Source of the DNA: Phytomonospora endophytica
Lineage (GTDB): Bacteria; Actinomycetota; Actinomycetes; Mycobacteriales; Micromonosporaceae
Assembly: GCF_014202425.1 (NCBI RefSeq)
Contig: NZ_JACHGT010000001.1
Span: forward strand, 719,838 to 783,837
Length of the DNA stretch: 64,000 nucleotides
Reading direction: 5' to 3'
Shown piece after piece: positions 36,685 to 46,644 of the stretch (the first letter of the stretch is position 1; each line of letters starts with the position of its first letter). Below the pieces are notes generated by a model. That model was not told the origin of the DNA and did no database searches. It worked only from the letters and a program-made list of their open reading frames with translations. A program made the translations under genes and the position numbers.

Positions 36685-38474
36685 CCACAGTGGACGCCGC
36701 CGTCGGCAAAGAGCAGGACGGCTCCTGGCAGACCTTCAAGCGCGGTCTCGCCCTGTCCCCGGAACTGCGCACCGGCCTCGCCGGGACGCTCGCGCTGGCC
36801 GTCGTCGCCACCGTCGGCCGCATCGTCGTGCCGGTCGCGATCCAGCAGGGCATCGACCGGGGCATCACCGCGCCCGGCGGTCCGTTCCCCGGGGTCGTGG
36901 CCACGGTCGCGCTGATCAGTCTCGGGGTTCTCGCCATCACGGTGTGCACCTCCTACCTGATGAACGTGCGTCTCTTCCGGGTCAGTGAGACGGCCCTGGC
37001 CAGCCTGCGTGCGCGGGCGTTCCGGCACGTGCACGACCTGTCGATGCTGCACCAGCAGTCGGAACGGCGCGGCACGCTCACCTCGCGGGTGACCACCGAC
37101 ATCGACCAGATCAGCCAGTTCCTGCAGTTCGGCGGGCTGATGCTGCTCATCTCCGGCGGCCAGGTCCTCATCGCCACGGTCGTGATGTTCACGTACTCCT
37201 GGAAGCTCGCGCTGGTCGTGCTGGTGACCTTCCTGCCGCTGATCTGGATCGTCCGCGCACTCCAGCGTCGCCTCGCCATCGCCTACCAGGCCTCGCGGGA
37301 GAAGGTCGGCGTCATGCTCGGCACGATCGCCGAGACGGTCGTGGGCGCCGCCGTGATCCGCGCCTACGGTGTGCAGCGCCGGACCGAGGAGCGCCTCGAC
37401 GGCTCGATCGAGGACTTCCGGGGCGCGCAGTTCCGCGCGCTGCGCCGCAGCGTCCTGAGCTTCTCCTCGGGCGAGATCACCTCCGGCATCTGCCTGTCCG
37501 GCGTGGTCATCGTCGGCGTCCTCCTGGGCGTGGACGACCAGATCACGATCGGGCAGCTGACGGCCTTCCTGTTCTTGACGACCCTGTTCGTGCAGCCGGT
37601 CCAGATGGGCACCGAGATCCTCAACGACGCCCAGAACGCCATCGCGGGCTGGCGCCGGGTTCTCGACGTGCTCGACACCGAGCCCGACGTCGCCGACCCG
37701 GGCGAGAACGGCCAGGACCTGCGCCTCGGCCCGGTCGCGGTCAGCTTCGACAAGGTGCACTTCGCCTATCCCGGCGGCCCCGAGGTCCTCAGCGAGATCG
37801 ACGTGACGATCCCGGCGCAGGCCCGCGTCGCCGTCGTCGGCGAGACCGGCAGCGGCAAGACGACCTTCGCGAAGCTCCTGACCCGCCTGATGGACCCGGC
37901 GAAGGGGCAGGTGCTGCTGTCGGGCGTGTCGCTGACCGACCTGCGCTTCGCCTCGCTGCGCCGCCGTGTCGTGATGGTCCCCCAGGACGGTTTCCTCTTC
38001 GACGCGACCGTCGCCGAGAACGTCCGCTTCGCCAAACCGGAGCTCAGCGACGCCGAACTCTATTTGGCCTTCACCGAACTGGGACTGGCCGACTGGGTCG
38101 ACGGGCTGCCCGACGGGATGAACACGCCCGTCGGCGAGCGCGGTGAGGCCCTGAGCGTCGGTGAGCGTCAGCTCGTGGCCCTCGCGCGCGCCTATGTCGC
38201 CGATCCCGATCTGCTGGTCCTCGACGAGGCGACCTCCGCGGTCGACCCCGCCACCGAGGTCCGGCTGGCCCGTGCCCTCGACGCGGTGACCCGCGGCCGC
38301 ACGACCGTCGCGATCGCGCACCGGCTGTCCACGGCCGAGGCGGCCGATCGGGTTCTGGTGTTCGACGCCGGGCGGATCGTGCAGAATGGCCCGCACGCGG
38401 AGTTGGTCTCGCAGACCGACTCCGTTTATGCGAAGCTCCACTCAAGTTGGGTCGAGCAGACGCGCTCGACCTGA
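36681..38474 (+). CDS. ABC exporter half-transporter, catalytic partner
   Basis: Second half-transporter, 597 residues, same layout. It has Walker A GETGSGKTT, Walker B LLVLDEATS with the Glu, and switch His in AIAHRLST. Its signature is LSVGERQ (residues 491-497) instead of LSGGQ. Together the two subunits give one consensus site (this Walker set with the partner signature) and one degenerate site, as in TM287/288 or BmrCD. It is co-transcribed with the upstream half and followed after 32 bases by the DUF5107-like gene. Confidence 0.91.
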   Translation: MTTVDAAVGKEQDGSWQTFKRGLALSPELRTGLAGTLALAVVATVGRIVVPVAIQQGIDRGITAPGGPFPGVVATVALISLGVLAITVCTSYLMNVRLFRVSETALASLRARAFRHVHDLSMLHQQSERRGTLTSRVTTDIDQISQFLQFGGLMLLISGGQVLIATVVMFTYSWKLALVVLVTFLPLIWIVRALQRRLAIAYQASREKVGVMLGTIAETVVGAAVIRAYGVQRRTEERLDGSIEDFRGAQFRALRRSVLSFSSGEITSGICLSGVVIVGVLLGVDDQITIGQLTAFLFLTTLFVQPVQMGTEILNDAQNAIAGWRRVLDVLDTEPDVADPGENGQDLRLGPVAVSFDKVHFAYPGGPEVLSEIDVTIPAQARVAVVGETGSGKTTFAKLLTRLMDPAKGQVLLSGVSLTDLRFASLRRRVVMVPQDGFLFDATVAENVRFAKPELSDAELYLAFTELGLADWVDGLPDGMNTPVGERGEALSVGERQLVALARAYVADPDLLVLDEATSAVDPATEVRLARALDAVTRGRTTVAIAHRLSTAEAADRVLVFDAGRIVQNGPHAELVSQTDSVYAKLHSSWVEQTRST

Positions 38475-38506
38475 TCAGGACCGTCGCCTCGACCCTAGGA
38501 TCCGCC

Positions 38507-40519
38507 GTGCCCGAGCTGCACCTCGACACCCTGCACCTGCCGGTAGCGCCGCTCGGGCCGGAGTCCCCGCTGCCGCCGCTGCCCGGCCCGACCGACGTGC
38601 ACGCGCGGGCGGACCTGGGCGCGGTGTCCGGTGAGATGTTCGACCTGGCCTACGGGCGCGTCCCGAGCGTGCTGCCGTACACCCTGCAGGACGGCTACGG
38701 CCGCGAACGCGGGCCGGGCGGACTGCGGGTCGCGGTCCTGGAGAACGAGCACCTGCGCGCGACCGTCGCACTGGACCTCGGCGGACGCCTGTGGTCCCTG
38801 GTGGACAAGGAGACCGGGCGCGAGCTGCTGTACCGCAACCCGGTCTTCCAGCCGGCCAACCTCGCCCTGCGTGGAGCGTGGTTCTCCGGTGGCGTCGAAT
38901 GGAACCTGGGCACGACCGGGCACACCCCGCTGACGTGCGCGCCGATGCACGCCTCCCGCGTGGACACCCCGGACGGGCCGGTGCTGCGGGTATGGGAGTT
39001 CGAGCGGCTGCGCGAGGTTCCGTACCAGATCGACTTCTGCCTGCCCGACGGTTCGCGCTTCCTGTACGTGCACGTCCGGATCGTCAACACCCAGGACGTC
39101 GACGTGCCGATGTACTGGTGGTCGAACATCGCCGTGCGGGCCGGGGAGGGCACGCGCGTCATCGCGCCCGCCGACGCCTCCTACCGCTTCGCCTACGAGG
39201 GCAGCCTGGAGCTGATCGACGCACCGGTCCACAACGGACTCGACTACAGCTACCCCGAGCACGCCCCGCACGCCGCGGACTACTTCTTCCGCCTGGAGAA
39301 CGGCCGACGGCCCTGGATCGCCGCCGTCGACGCCGACGGGCGCGGACTGCTCCAGGCCTCCACGGCCCGCCTGACCGGCCGCAAGCTCTTCGTGTGGGGC
39401 GAGAACGCCGGCGGACGCCGCTGGCAGGACTGGCTCACCGAGCCCGGCACCGGCGGCTACCTGGAGATCCAGGCCGGGCTCGCCCGCACCCAGCTCGAAC
39501 ACCTCCCGATGAGCGCGGGCGACACCTGGGCCTGGGTCGAGGCCTACGGCGCCCTCGACGTCGACCCCGCCGTCACGCACGCCCCCGACTGGGCGGCCGC
39601 ACGCGACGCCGTCCAGGCGCAGCTCGACGAGCGGCTTCCCGTGCCCGCGCTGAACTCCCGCCTCGACGAGTGGACGCGCTGGTGCGACCTGCCGCCGGCC
39701 GAGCGCCTCTCCACCGGTTCGGGCTGGGGCGCGCTGGAGCGCCGCCGCCGTCAGGCCGTCGGCGCCAAGCCCGCGGACCTCCCCGGTATCCCCTTCCGCG
39801 ACGACACCCTCACCGCCGAGCAGGAGCCCTGGCTCGCCCTCCTCGACGACGGTGCCCTCCCCACGGCCGGCCCGGCCGTGCCGCCCGCCGCGCACATCAG
39901 CGGCCCCGGCTGGCTCGGTCTCCTCGAAGAGGCCGCCGCGACCGCCGACTGGCACGGCTCCTACCAACTCGGCCTCGCCCGCGTCGCCGCCGGTGACTCC
40001 TCCGGCGCCCGCGACGCCTGGGAACGGTCCGCCGAGGCGACCCCCAACGCCTGGGCCCTGCGCGCCCTCGCCCACCAGGACCGCACCGACCCCGCCGTCC
40101 CCGGCGAGCGGGCCGCCGACCGCTACCTCGCCGCCCACCGCCTCGCCCCACCCTCCTGGCAGTTCGCCGTCGAGGCCTGCGACGCCCTCCTCGCCGTCGG
40201 CCGCCTCGAAGACGCCAAGGCCGTCCTCGACGAACTCCCCGAACCCGACCGCACCCACGGCCGCGTCTCGGTCTGCCGCGTGCGCGTCGCCCTCGCCGGG
40301 GGTGAACTCGACCAGGCCGCCGCCGTCTTCGCCGAGGGCTTTGACGTCCCCGACTTGCGCGAAGGCGAGATCTCCCTCGACGGTCTGTGGAACGAGGTCG
40401 CCGAACGCACGGTCGCCGGGACCCTGGGACTCGACGTGAACGACGAGCAGGTCCGCGCCAAGGCCCGGCGGGACTTCCCGCTACCCGGCCGCTACGACTT
40501 CCGCATGACCGGCGAGTAA
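38507..40519 (+). CDS. DUF5107-like protein (carbohydrate-active-looking)
   Basis: Unknown function; 670 residues from GTG 38507, with AGGA 6 bases before. The first 350 residues have the look of a galactose-mutarotase-like beta-sandwich of DUF5107: LENEHLRATVALDLGGRLWSL, GGVEWNLGTTGHT and MYWWSNIAV. The C-terminal 250 residues are Ala-rich and helical with TPR-like repeats (YQLGLARVAAGDSSGARDAWERS). No signal peptide. It probably handles a sugar chain inside the cell. It follows the ABC exporter closely, on the same strand. Confidence 0.8.
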   Translation: MPELHLDTLHLPVAPLGPESPLPPLPGPTDVHARADLGAVSGEMFDLAYGRVPSVLPYTLQDGYGRERGPGGLRVAVLENEHLRATVALDLGGRLWSLVDKETGRELLYRNPVFQPANLALRGAWFSGGVEWNLGTTGHTPLTCAPMHASRVDTPDGPVLRVWEFERLREVPYQIDFCLPDGSRFLYVHVRIVNTQDVDVPMYWWSNIAVRAGEGTRVIAPADASYRFAYEGSLELIDAPVHNGLDYSYPEHAPHAADYFFRLENGRRPWIAAVDADGRGLLQASTARLTGRKLFVWGENAGGRRWQDWLTEPGTGGYLEIQAGLARTQLEHLPMSAGDTWAWVEAYGALDVDPAVTHAPDWAAARDAVQAQLDERLPVPALNSRLDEWTRWCDLPPAERLSTGSGWGALERRRRQAVGAKPADLPGIPFRDDTLTAEQEPWLALLDDGALPTAGPAVPPAAHISGPGWLGLLEEAAATADWHGSYQLGLARVAAGDSSGARDAWERSAEATPNAWALRALAHQDRTDPAVPGERAADRYLAAHRLAPPSWQFAVEACDALLAVGRLEDAKAVLDELPEPDRTHGRVSVCRVRVALAGGELDQAAAVFAEGFDVPDLREGEISLDGLWNEVAERTVAGTLGLDVNDEQVRAKARRDFPLPGRYDFRMTGE

Positions 40520-40649
40520 CCCTCACGGCTTTTCGGCCAGGACCGAACTCCGGGCGCGCCCGGACCTCGACCGGCGCTTTCTCGCCGGCCCGTGCCCCTT
40601 ATGTCCGCGCGGGACGGCGCACGAGCCAAGATCCGTGATTGCATGTTAT

Positions 40650-40685
40650 GACGGGCGCCCCGCCGGACGGGGCGGGGCGCCCGTC
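40650..40685 (+). terminator. Strong terminator hairpin
   Basis: GACGGGCGCCCCGCC at 40650-40664 pairs perfectly with GGCGGGGCGCCCGTC at 40671-40685. It ends the exporter/DUF5107 transcript and insulates the peptide gene downstream. Confidence 0.8.
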
Positions 40686-40694
40686 CTTCCACCC

Positions 40695-40724
40695 CTGTGG
40701 CCGGACTGTGGCCCCACTGTGGCC
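40695..40724 (+). repeat. Three CTGTGGCC direct repeats, 11-bp phase
   Basis: CTGTGGCC starts at 40695, 40706 and 40717, exactly 11 bases apart, so all face the same side of the helix. The last copy ends 8 bases before a TAACGT box at 40733-40738. This layout is that described for SARP-type and other OmpR-fold activators. Confidence 0.75.
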
Positions 40725-40732
40725 CCGGCTCC

Positions 40733-40738
40733 TAACGT
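40733..40738 (+). promoter_or_regulatory. Predicted -10 box of the Cys-rich peptide gene
   Basis: TAACGT, 26 bases before the start codon, with no -35 box but phased repeats instead, as expected for an activator-dependent promoter. Confidence 0.5.
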
Positions 40739-40764
40739 CGCCTCAACCGACGAAGGGAGATTCA

Positions 40765-40944
40765 GTGAAGATCGTCAACCGCATCGCCGACCGCCTCCTC
40801 GCCCGCGTGGCACCGGCCACGACGGCCGCGGCGGCACCGTGCCTGACCTGCACCATGAGGTGCGTCAACGGCCTGGTCAACAAATGCTGCACCGACCGCT
40901 GCCTCGGCAAGACCAAGTGCACCCCGCGCCGCGAGCAGTGCTGA
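40765..40944 (+). CDS. 59-residue Cys-rich peptide (possible modified-peptide precursor)
   Basis: AAGGGAG lies 5 bases before GTG 40765. The N-terminal half (residues 1-25, VNRIADRLLARVAPATTAAAAP) is amphipathic and ends in an Ala-rich stretch; it has no hydrophobic run long enough for a normal signal peptide. The C-terminal 34 residues (26-59) hold eight Cys at 26, 29, 33, 41, 42, 46, 52 and 59, plus many Lys and Arg. This leader-plus-core look fits a ribosomally made, modified or disulfide-rich peptide, or a small metal-binding protein. No modifying enzyme is adjacent. I do not know the family. Confidence 0.75.
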   Translation: MKIVNRIADRLLARVAPATTAAAAPCLTCTMRCVNGLVNKCCTDRCLGKTKCTPRREQC

Positions 40945-41130
40945 CCCGCGCACCGGCCGGACCGCGCACCGAGGCCCGCACGCCGTCACGGGAACGTCGC
41001 CAGGCCGACCGCGCGGTACCTGGGCCGCACCACGCCGGCACCGGTCCGACCCCGATCCCGTGAAGGTCCCGTCCGGACCGTGTCGGGGGAGAGTGCCCGG
41101 CCTCCCCGCCACGCACCGTCCGGACCGTCG

Positions 41131-41160
41131 CCTTCCCTCGCGGTCGCCCGCGAGGGAAGG
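41131..41160 (-). terminator. Bidirectional terminator between peptide gene and tetR
   Basis: CCTTCCCTCGCGG at 41131-41143 pairs perfectly with CCGCGAGGGAAGG at 41148-41160 around TCGC. It is 8 bases beyond the tetR-family stop and can serve both convergent transcripts. Confidence 0.75.
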
Positions 41161-41167
41161 CACCACC

Positions 41168-41782
41168 TCACACCCCTCGCGCCTCAACCGGCACCGGTGA
41201 GGTCAGATACCCCTGGACGGTCGGCCCGATCATCGCCACGACCGCCTCGGGTTCGGCACTGGCGAGCGGCTCCAGCTTCAGGATGTAGCGCGCCATCGCC
41301 AGCCCCAGCAGCTGCGAGGCCACCAGCGTCGCCCGGAACGGCCCGTTGTCGAGTTCCGAACCCAGCTCCTTCAACGCCGTCTTCACCACCCGCGACACGA
41401 AGAACTCCCGCACCAGCCGCACCAGCAGCGGCTGCGCCACCGCCGAACGCAGCAGCACGGCACCGCGCTTGCCCCCGGGACCGTCCCACACCGCGATGAA
41501 CGCCCGGACCAGGCGCTCGCCGACGCCGTCGATGCCTCCCGCGACGATGCCGGGCAGCACCTCCTGCGGGTCGAAGGGCGCGTCGATCGTGGCCAGCAGC
41601 AGCTGGTCCTTGCTGCCGAAGTAGTGGTGCACGAGCGCGGGGTCGACTTCGGCGGCCTGCGCGATCTGCCGGATCGTGGCCCGCTCGAAACCGCGTTCGG
41701 CGAAGGCGTGCCTCGCCGCATCGAGGATCTGCTCGCGGGTGTCGGGGTTGCCCCGGCGTCGGCCGGTCCGGCGGTTGCTCAC
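41168..41782 (-). CDS. TetR-family transcriptional regulator
   Basis: Repressor with an N-terminal helix-turn-helix: TREQILDAARHAFAERGFE, then TIRQIAQAAEVDPALVHHYFGSKDQLL, a clean TetR signature. The C-terminal ligand domain (residues 70-204) is of the type with QPLLVRLVREFFVSRVV. GTG 41782 lies 7 bases after TAAGGT, suggesting a leaderless start. It lies downstream of lacZ on the same strand but with its own promoter, so its target is not obvious. Confidence 0.88.
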   Translation of the reverse strand: MSNRRTGRRRGNPDTREQILDAARHAFAERGFERATIRQIAQAAEVDPALVHHYFGSKDQLLLATIDAPFDPQEVLPGIVAGGIDGVGERLVRAFIAVWDGPGGKRGAVLLRSAVAQPLLVRLVREFFVSRVVKTALKELGSELDNGPFRATLVASQLLGLAMARYILKLEPLASAEPEAVVAMIGPTVQGYLTSPVPVEARGV

Positions 41783-41795
41783 GAAGTCGACCTTA
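41783..41795 (-). promoter_or_regulatory. Predicted leaderless -10 box of the tetR-family gene
   Basis: Minus-strand TAAGGT (41795-41790), 7 bases, then GTG. The same hexamer serves the hydrolase gene at 33.2 kb. Confidence 0.45.
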
Positions 41796-41818
41796 CTTTC
41801 CGCGGGGGCGCCCGCCTC

Positions 41819-45040
<3,222 letters not shown>

Positions 45041-46261
45041 ATGCGTTTAGGGCAATTACCCAGAATCCTCGCGGTGAGCGTGCTCGGCGCCGCCGCCCTC
45101 ACCGCCCTCGGCGGAGCGACGAGCCTGCTGCCCGACCCCGCGCCCGCGGCCGCGTCCCCCGCGGAACCGCAGATCGAGCGCGTCGGTGCCGAACAGGCCG
45201 CCGCGATCAGCGTGGACTACTCCGTCTCCTCGAACGTGACCTCGCAGACCGTACGCCATCCCGGTGCGACGTACGTCAAGGTCCACTTCCAGAAACTCGC
45301 GCTCGCCGCCGGGGACTACGTGACCGTCTCCGACCCTTCGGGGGCCGAAACCTATACCTACCACGGTGCTCCCGGCCGTGGGCTGCGTTCGGGCGACTCG
45401 GGTTACACCGTGCACGGTGACACCGGCTTCGCCGCGATGTCGGTCGAGGGCGACACCGCGATCGTGACCGTCCACCGCGAGTCGGACAAGGGCCTGGCCG
45501 CGATCGGCGCTGGCGGGTCGGTCGTGACGATCGACAAGTTCTGGCGCGGCTACGACGAGGCCGAGTACAACGCGGCCAACATCGGCCTGATGAGCGTCTG
45601 CGGCAGCGACGCCCGCCGTGACGTGGTCTGCTACCAGACCAGCCACCCGACCCAGTTCGCTCGCTCGAAGCCGGTCGCGCGCCTGCTCATCGGCGGGACG
45701 AGCGCCTGCACCGGCTGGCGCGTCGGCGACACCAACCGCGTCCTCACCAACAACCACTGCACCTCGACGCAGGCGGGCGTGACGAGCACCGAGACGCAGT
45801 TCAACTACCAGTGCCAGACCTGCGGCGGGAACAACCCCTTCACGCCGACCAAGGTCAGCGGCGCCACGCTCGTCAAGACGAGCGCGAGCCTGGACTACAC
45901 GCTGTACTCGGTGAACAACTTCGCCACGATCAGCTCCTTCGGCACGCTCTACATCGAGTCGCGCCAGCCCGTCTCGCACGAGACCATCTACATCCCGGGT
46001 CACGGTGACGCCACGGCCAAGCGCCTGTCGATCTACGAGACGGCCGGCGGCGCCCTGTGCGACATCGACACCGTGAACCTCGACTCGGTGAACACCGGCT
46101 ACCTGTGCGACACCTCGGGCGGCAACTCCGGTTCGCCGGTCCTGGCGGCGTCCTCGCACAAGGTCATCGCCCTGCACCACCTCGGCGGCTGCCAGAACGC
46201 CGGCACCCGGATGAGCCTGATCTACCCGCAGATCATCAGCCTCATCGACAACACCCCGTAG
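45041..46261 (+). CDS. Secreted trypsin-like serine protease
   Basis: S1-type endopeptidase, 406 residues from ATG 45041 after GGAAGGAA. A signal peptide of about 40 residues ends in the AAASPAEP region. Residues 50-150 form a beta-rich domain of unknown type with YVKVHFQKLALAAGDYVTVSD, possibly a P-domain or propeptide. The protease domain shows His in TNNHCTST, Asp in SLDYTLYSV and Ser in SGGNSGSPV, with paired Cys. The layout recalls lysyl-endopeptidase-like trypsins. The upstream frame is open for much longer on this strand but overlaps lacZ and is not real. Confidence 0.9.
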   Translation: MRLGQLPRILAVSVLGAAALTALGGATSLLPDPAPAAASPAEPQIERVGAEQAAAISVDYSVSSNVTSQTVRHPGATYVKVHFQKLALAAGDYVTVSDPSGAETYTYHGAPGRGLRSGDSGYTVHGDTGFAAMSVEGDTAIVTVHRESDKGLAAIGAGGSVVTIDKFWRGYDEAEYNAANIGLMSVCGSDARRDVVCYQTSHPTQFARSKPVARLLIGGTSACTGWRVGDTNRVLTNNHCTSTQAGVTSTETQFNYQCQTCGGNNPFTPTKVSGATLVKTSASLDYTLYSVNNFATISSFGTLYIESRQPVSHETIYIPGHGDATAKRLSIYETAGGALCDIDTVNLDSVNTGYLCDTSGGNSGSPVLAASSHKVIALHHLGGCQNAGTRMSLIYPQIISLIDNTP

Positions 46262-46288
46262 CGCGCGTGCCGCGACGGTGAGACTCCC

Positions 46289-46331
46289 GAACCGGCGGCC
46301 GCCTCGTCTCGAACGAGGTGGCCGCCGGTTC
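46289..46331 (+). terminator. Terminator of the protease gene
   Basis: GAACCGGCGGCCGCCTCG at 46289-46306 pairs with CGAGGTGGCCGCCGGTTC at 46314-46331, with one G-T pair in 18. CTTTC follows. Confidence 0.8.
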
Positions 46332-46350
46332 CTTTCGCGTGAGACGCGGG

Positions 46351-46376
46351 ATGAAAGTTCTTGCAGGAGCCGCTTT
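46351..46376 (+). promoter_or_regulatory. CTTGCAG-type upstream element of the amylase gene
   Basis: GAAAG at 46353-46357, CTTGCAG at 46360-46366 and GCTTTC at 46372-46377 lie about 200 bases before the amylase promoter. CTTGCAG resembles elements I recall upstream of Streptomyces amylase genes (MalR/Reg1 sites). Support is modest. Confidence 0.3.
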
Positions 46377-46525
46377 CAGGCCGCGCGGTCCAGTGCGTGA
46401 CCGCACGCCGCCCTGCTGCGGTCGCGCCCCACCGGCGGTCGGGCCGCTTGCAGCCGCCTCGCGGTTCCCGCAAAGGGAACCCGCGCAATCCGGGCATTGC
46501 GGACCGGTGGTGTCGCCGGGCTTCC

Positions 46526-46554
46526 TTGACCCTCCTGAAACCCGGCGATAGCAT
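46526..46554 (+). promoter_or_regulatory. Predicted amylase promoter
   Basis: TTGACC at 46526-46531 and TAGCAT at 46549-46554 are 17 bases apart. The start would be near 46561. Confidence 0.7.
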
Positions 46555-46562
46555 CCCTGAAA

Positions 46563-46574
46563 CCTTGCGCAAGG
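46563..46574 (+). promoter_or_regulatory. Palindromic operator CCTTGCGCAAGG
   Basis: Perfect 12-base palindrome with a central CG step, placed at the predicted transcription start of the amylase gene. The pattern fits a LacI/GalR-family repressor such as MalR, which controls amylases in Streptomyces. No such repressor is in the window. Confidence 0.7.
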
Positions 46575-46644
46575 CTTTGCACGGCCGACACCTGGCCGGG
46601 GGCACCGGTACCGCCTCCGGCCGCACATCCCCTAGCGAGGAAAC

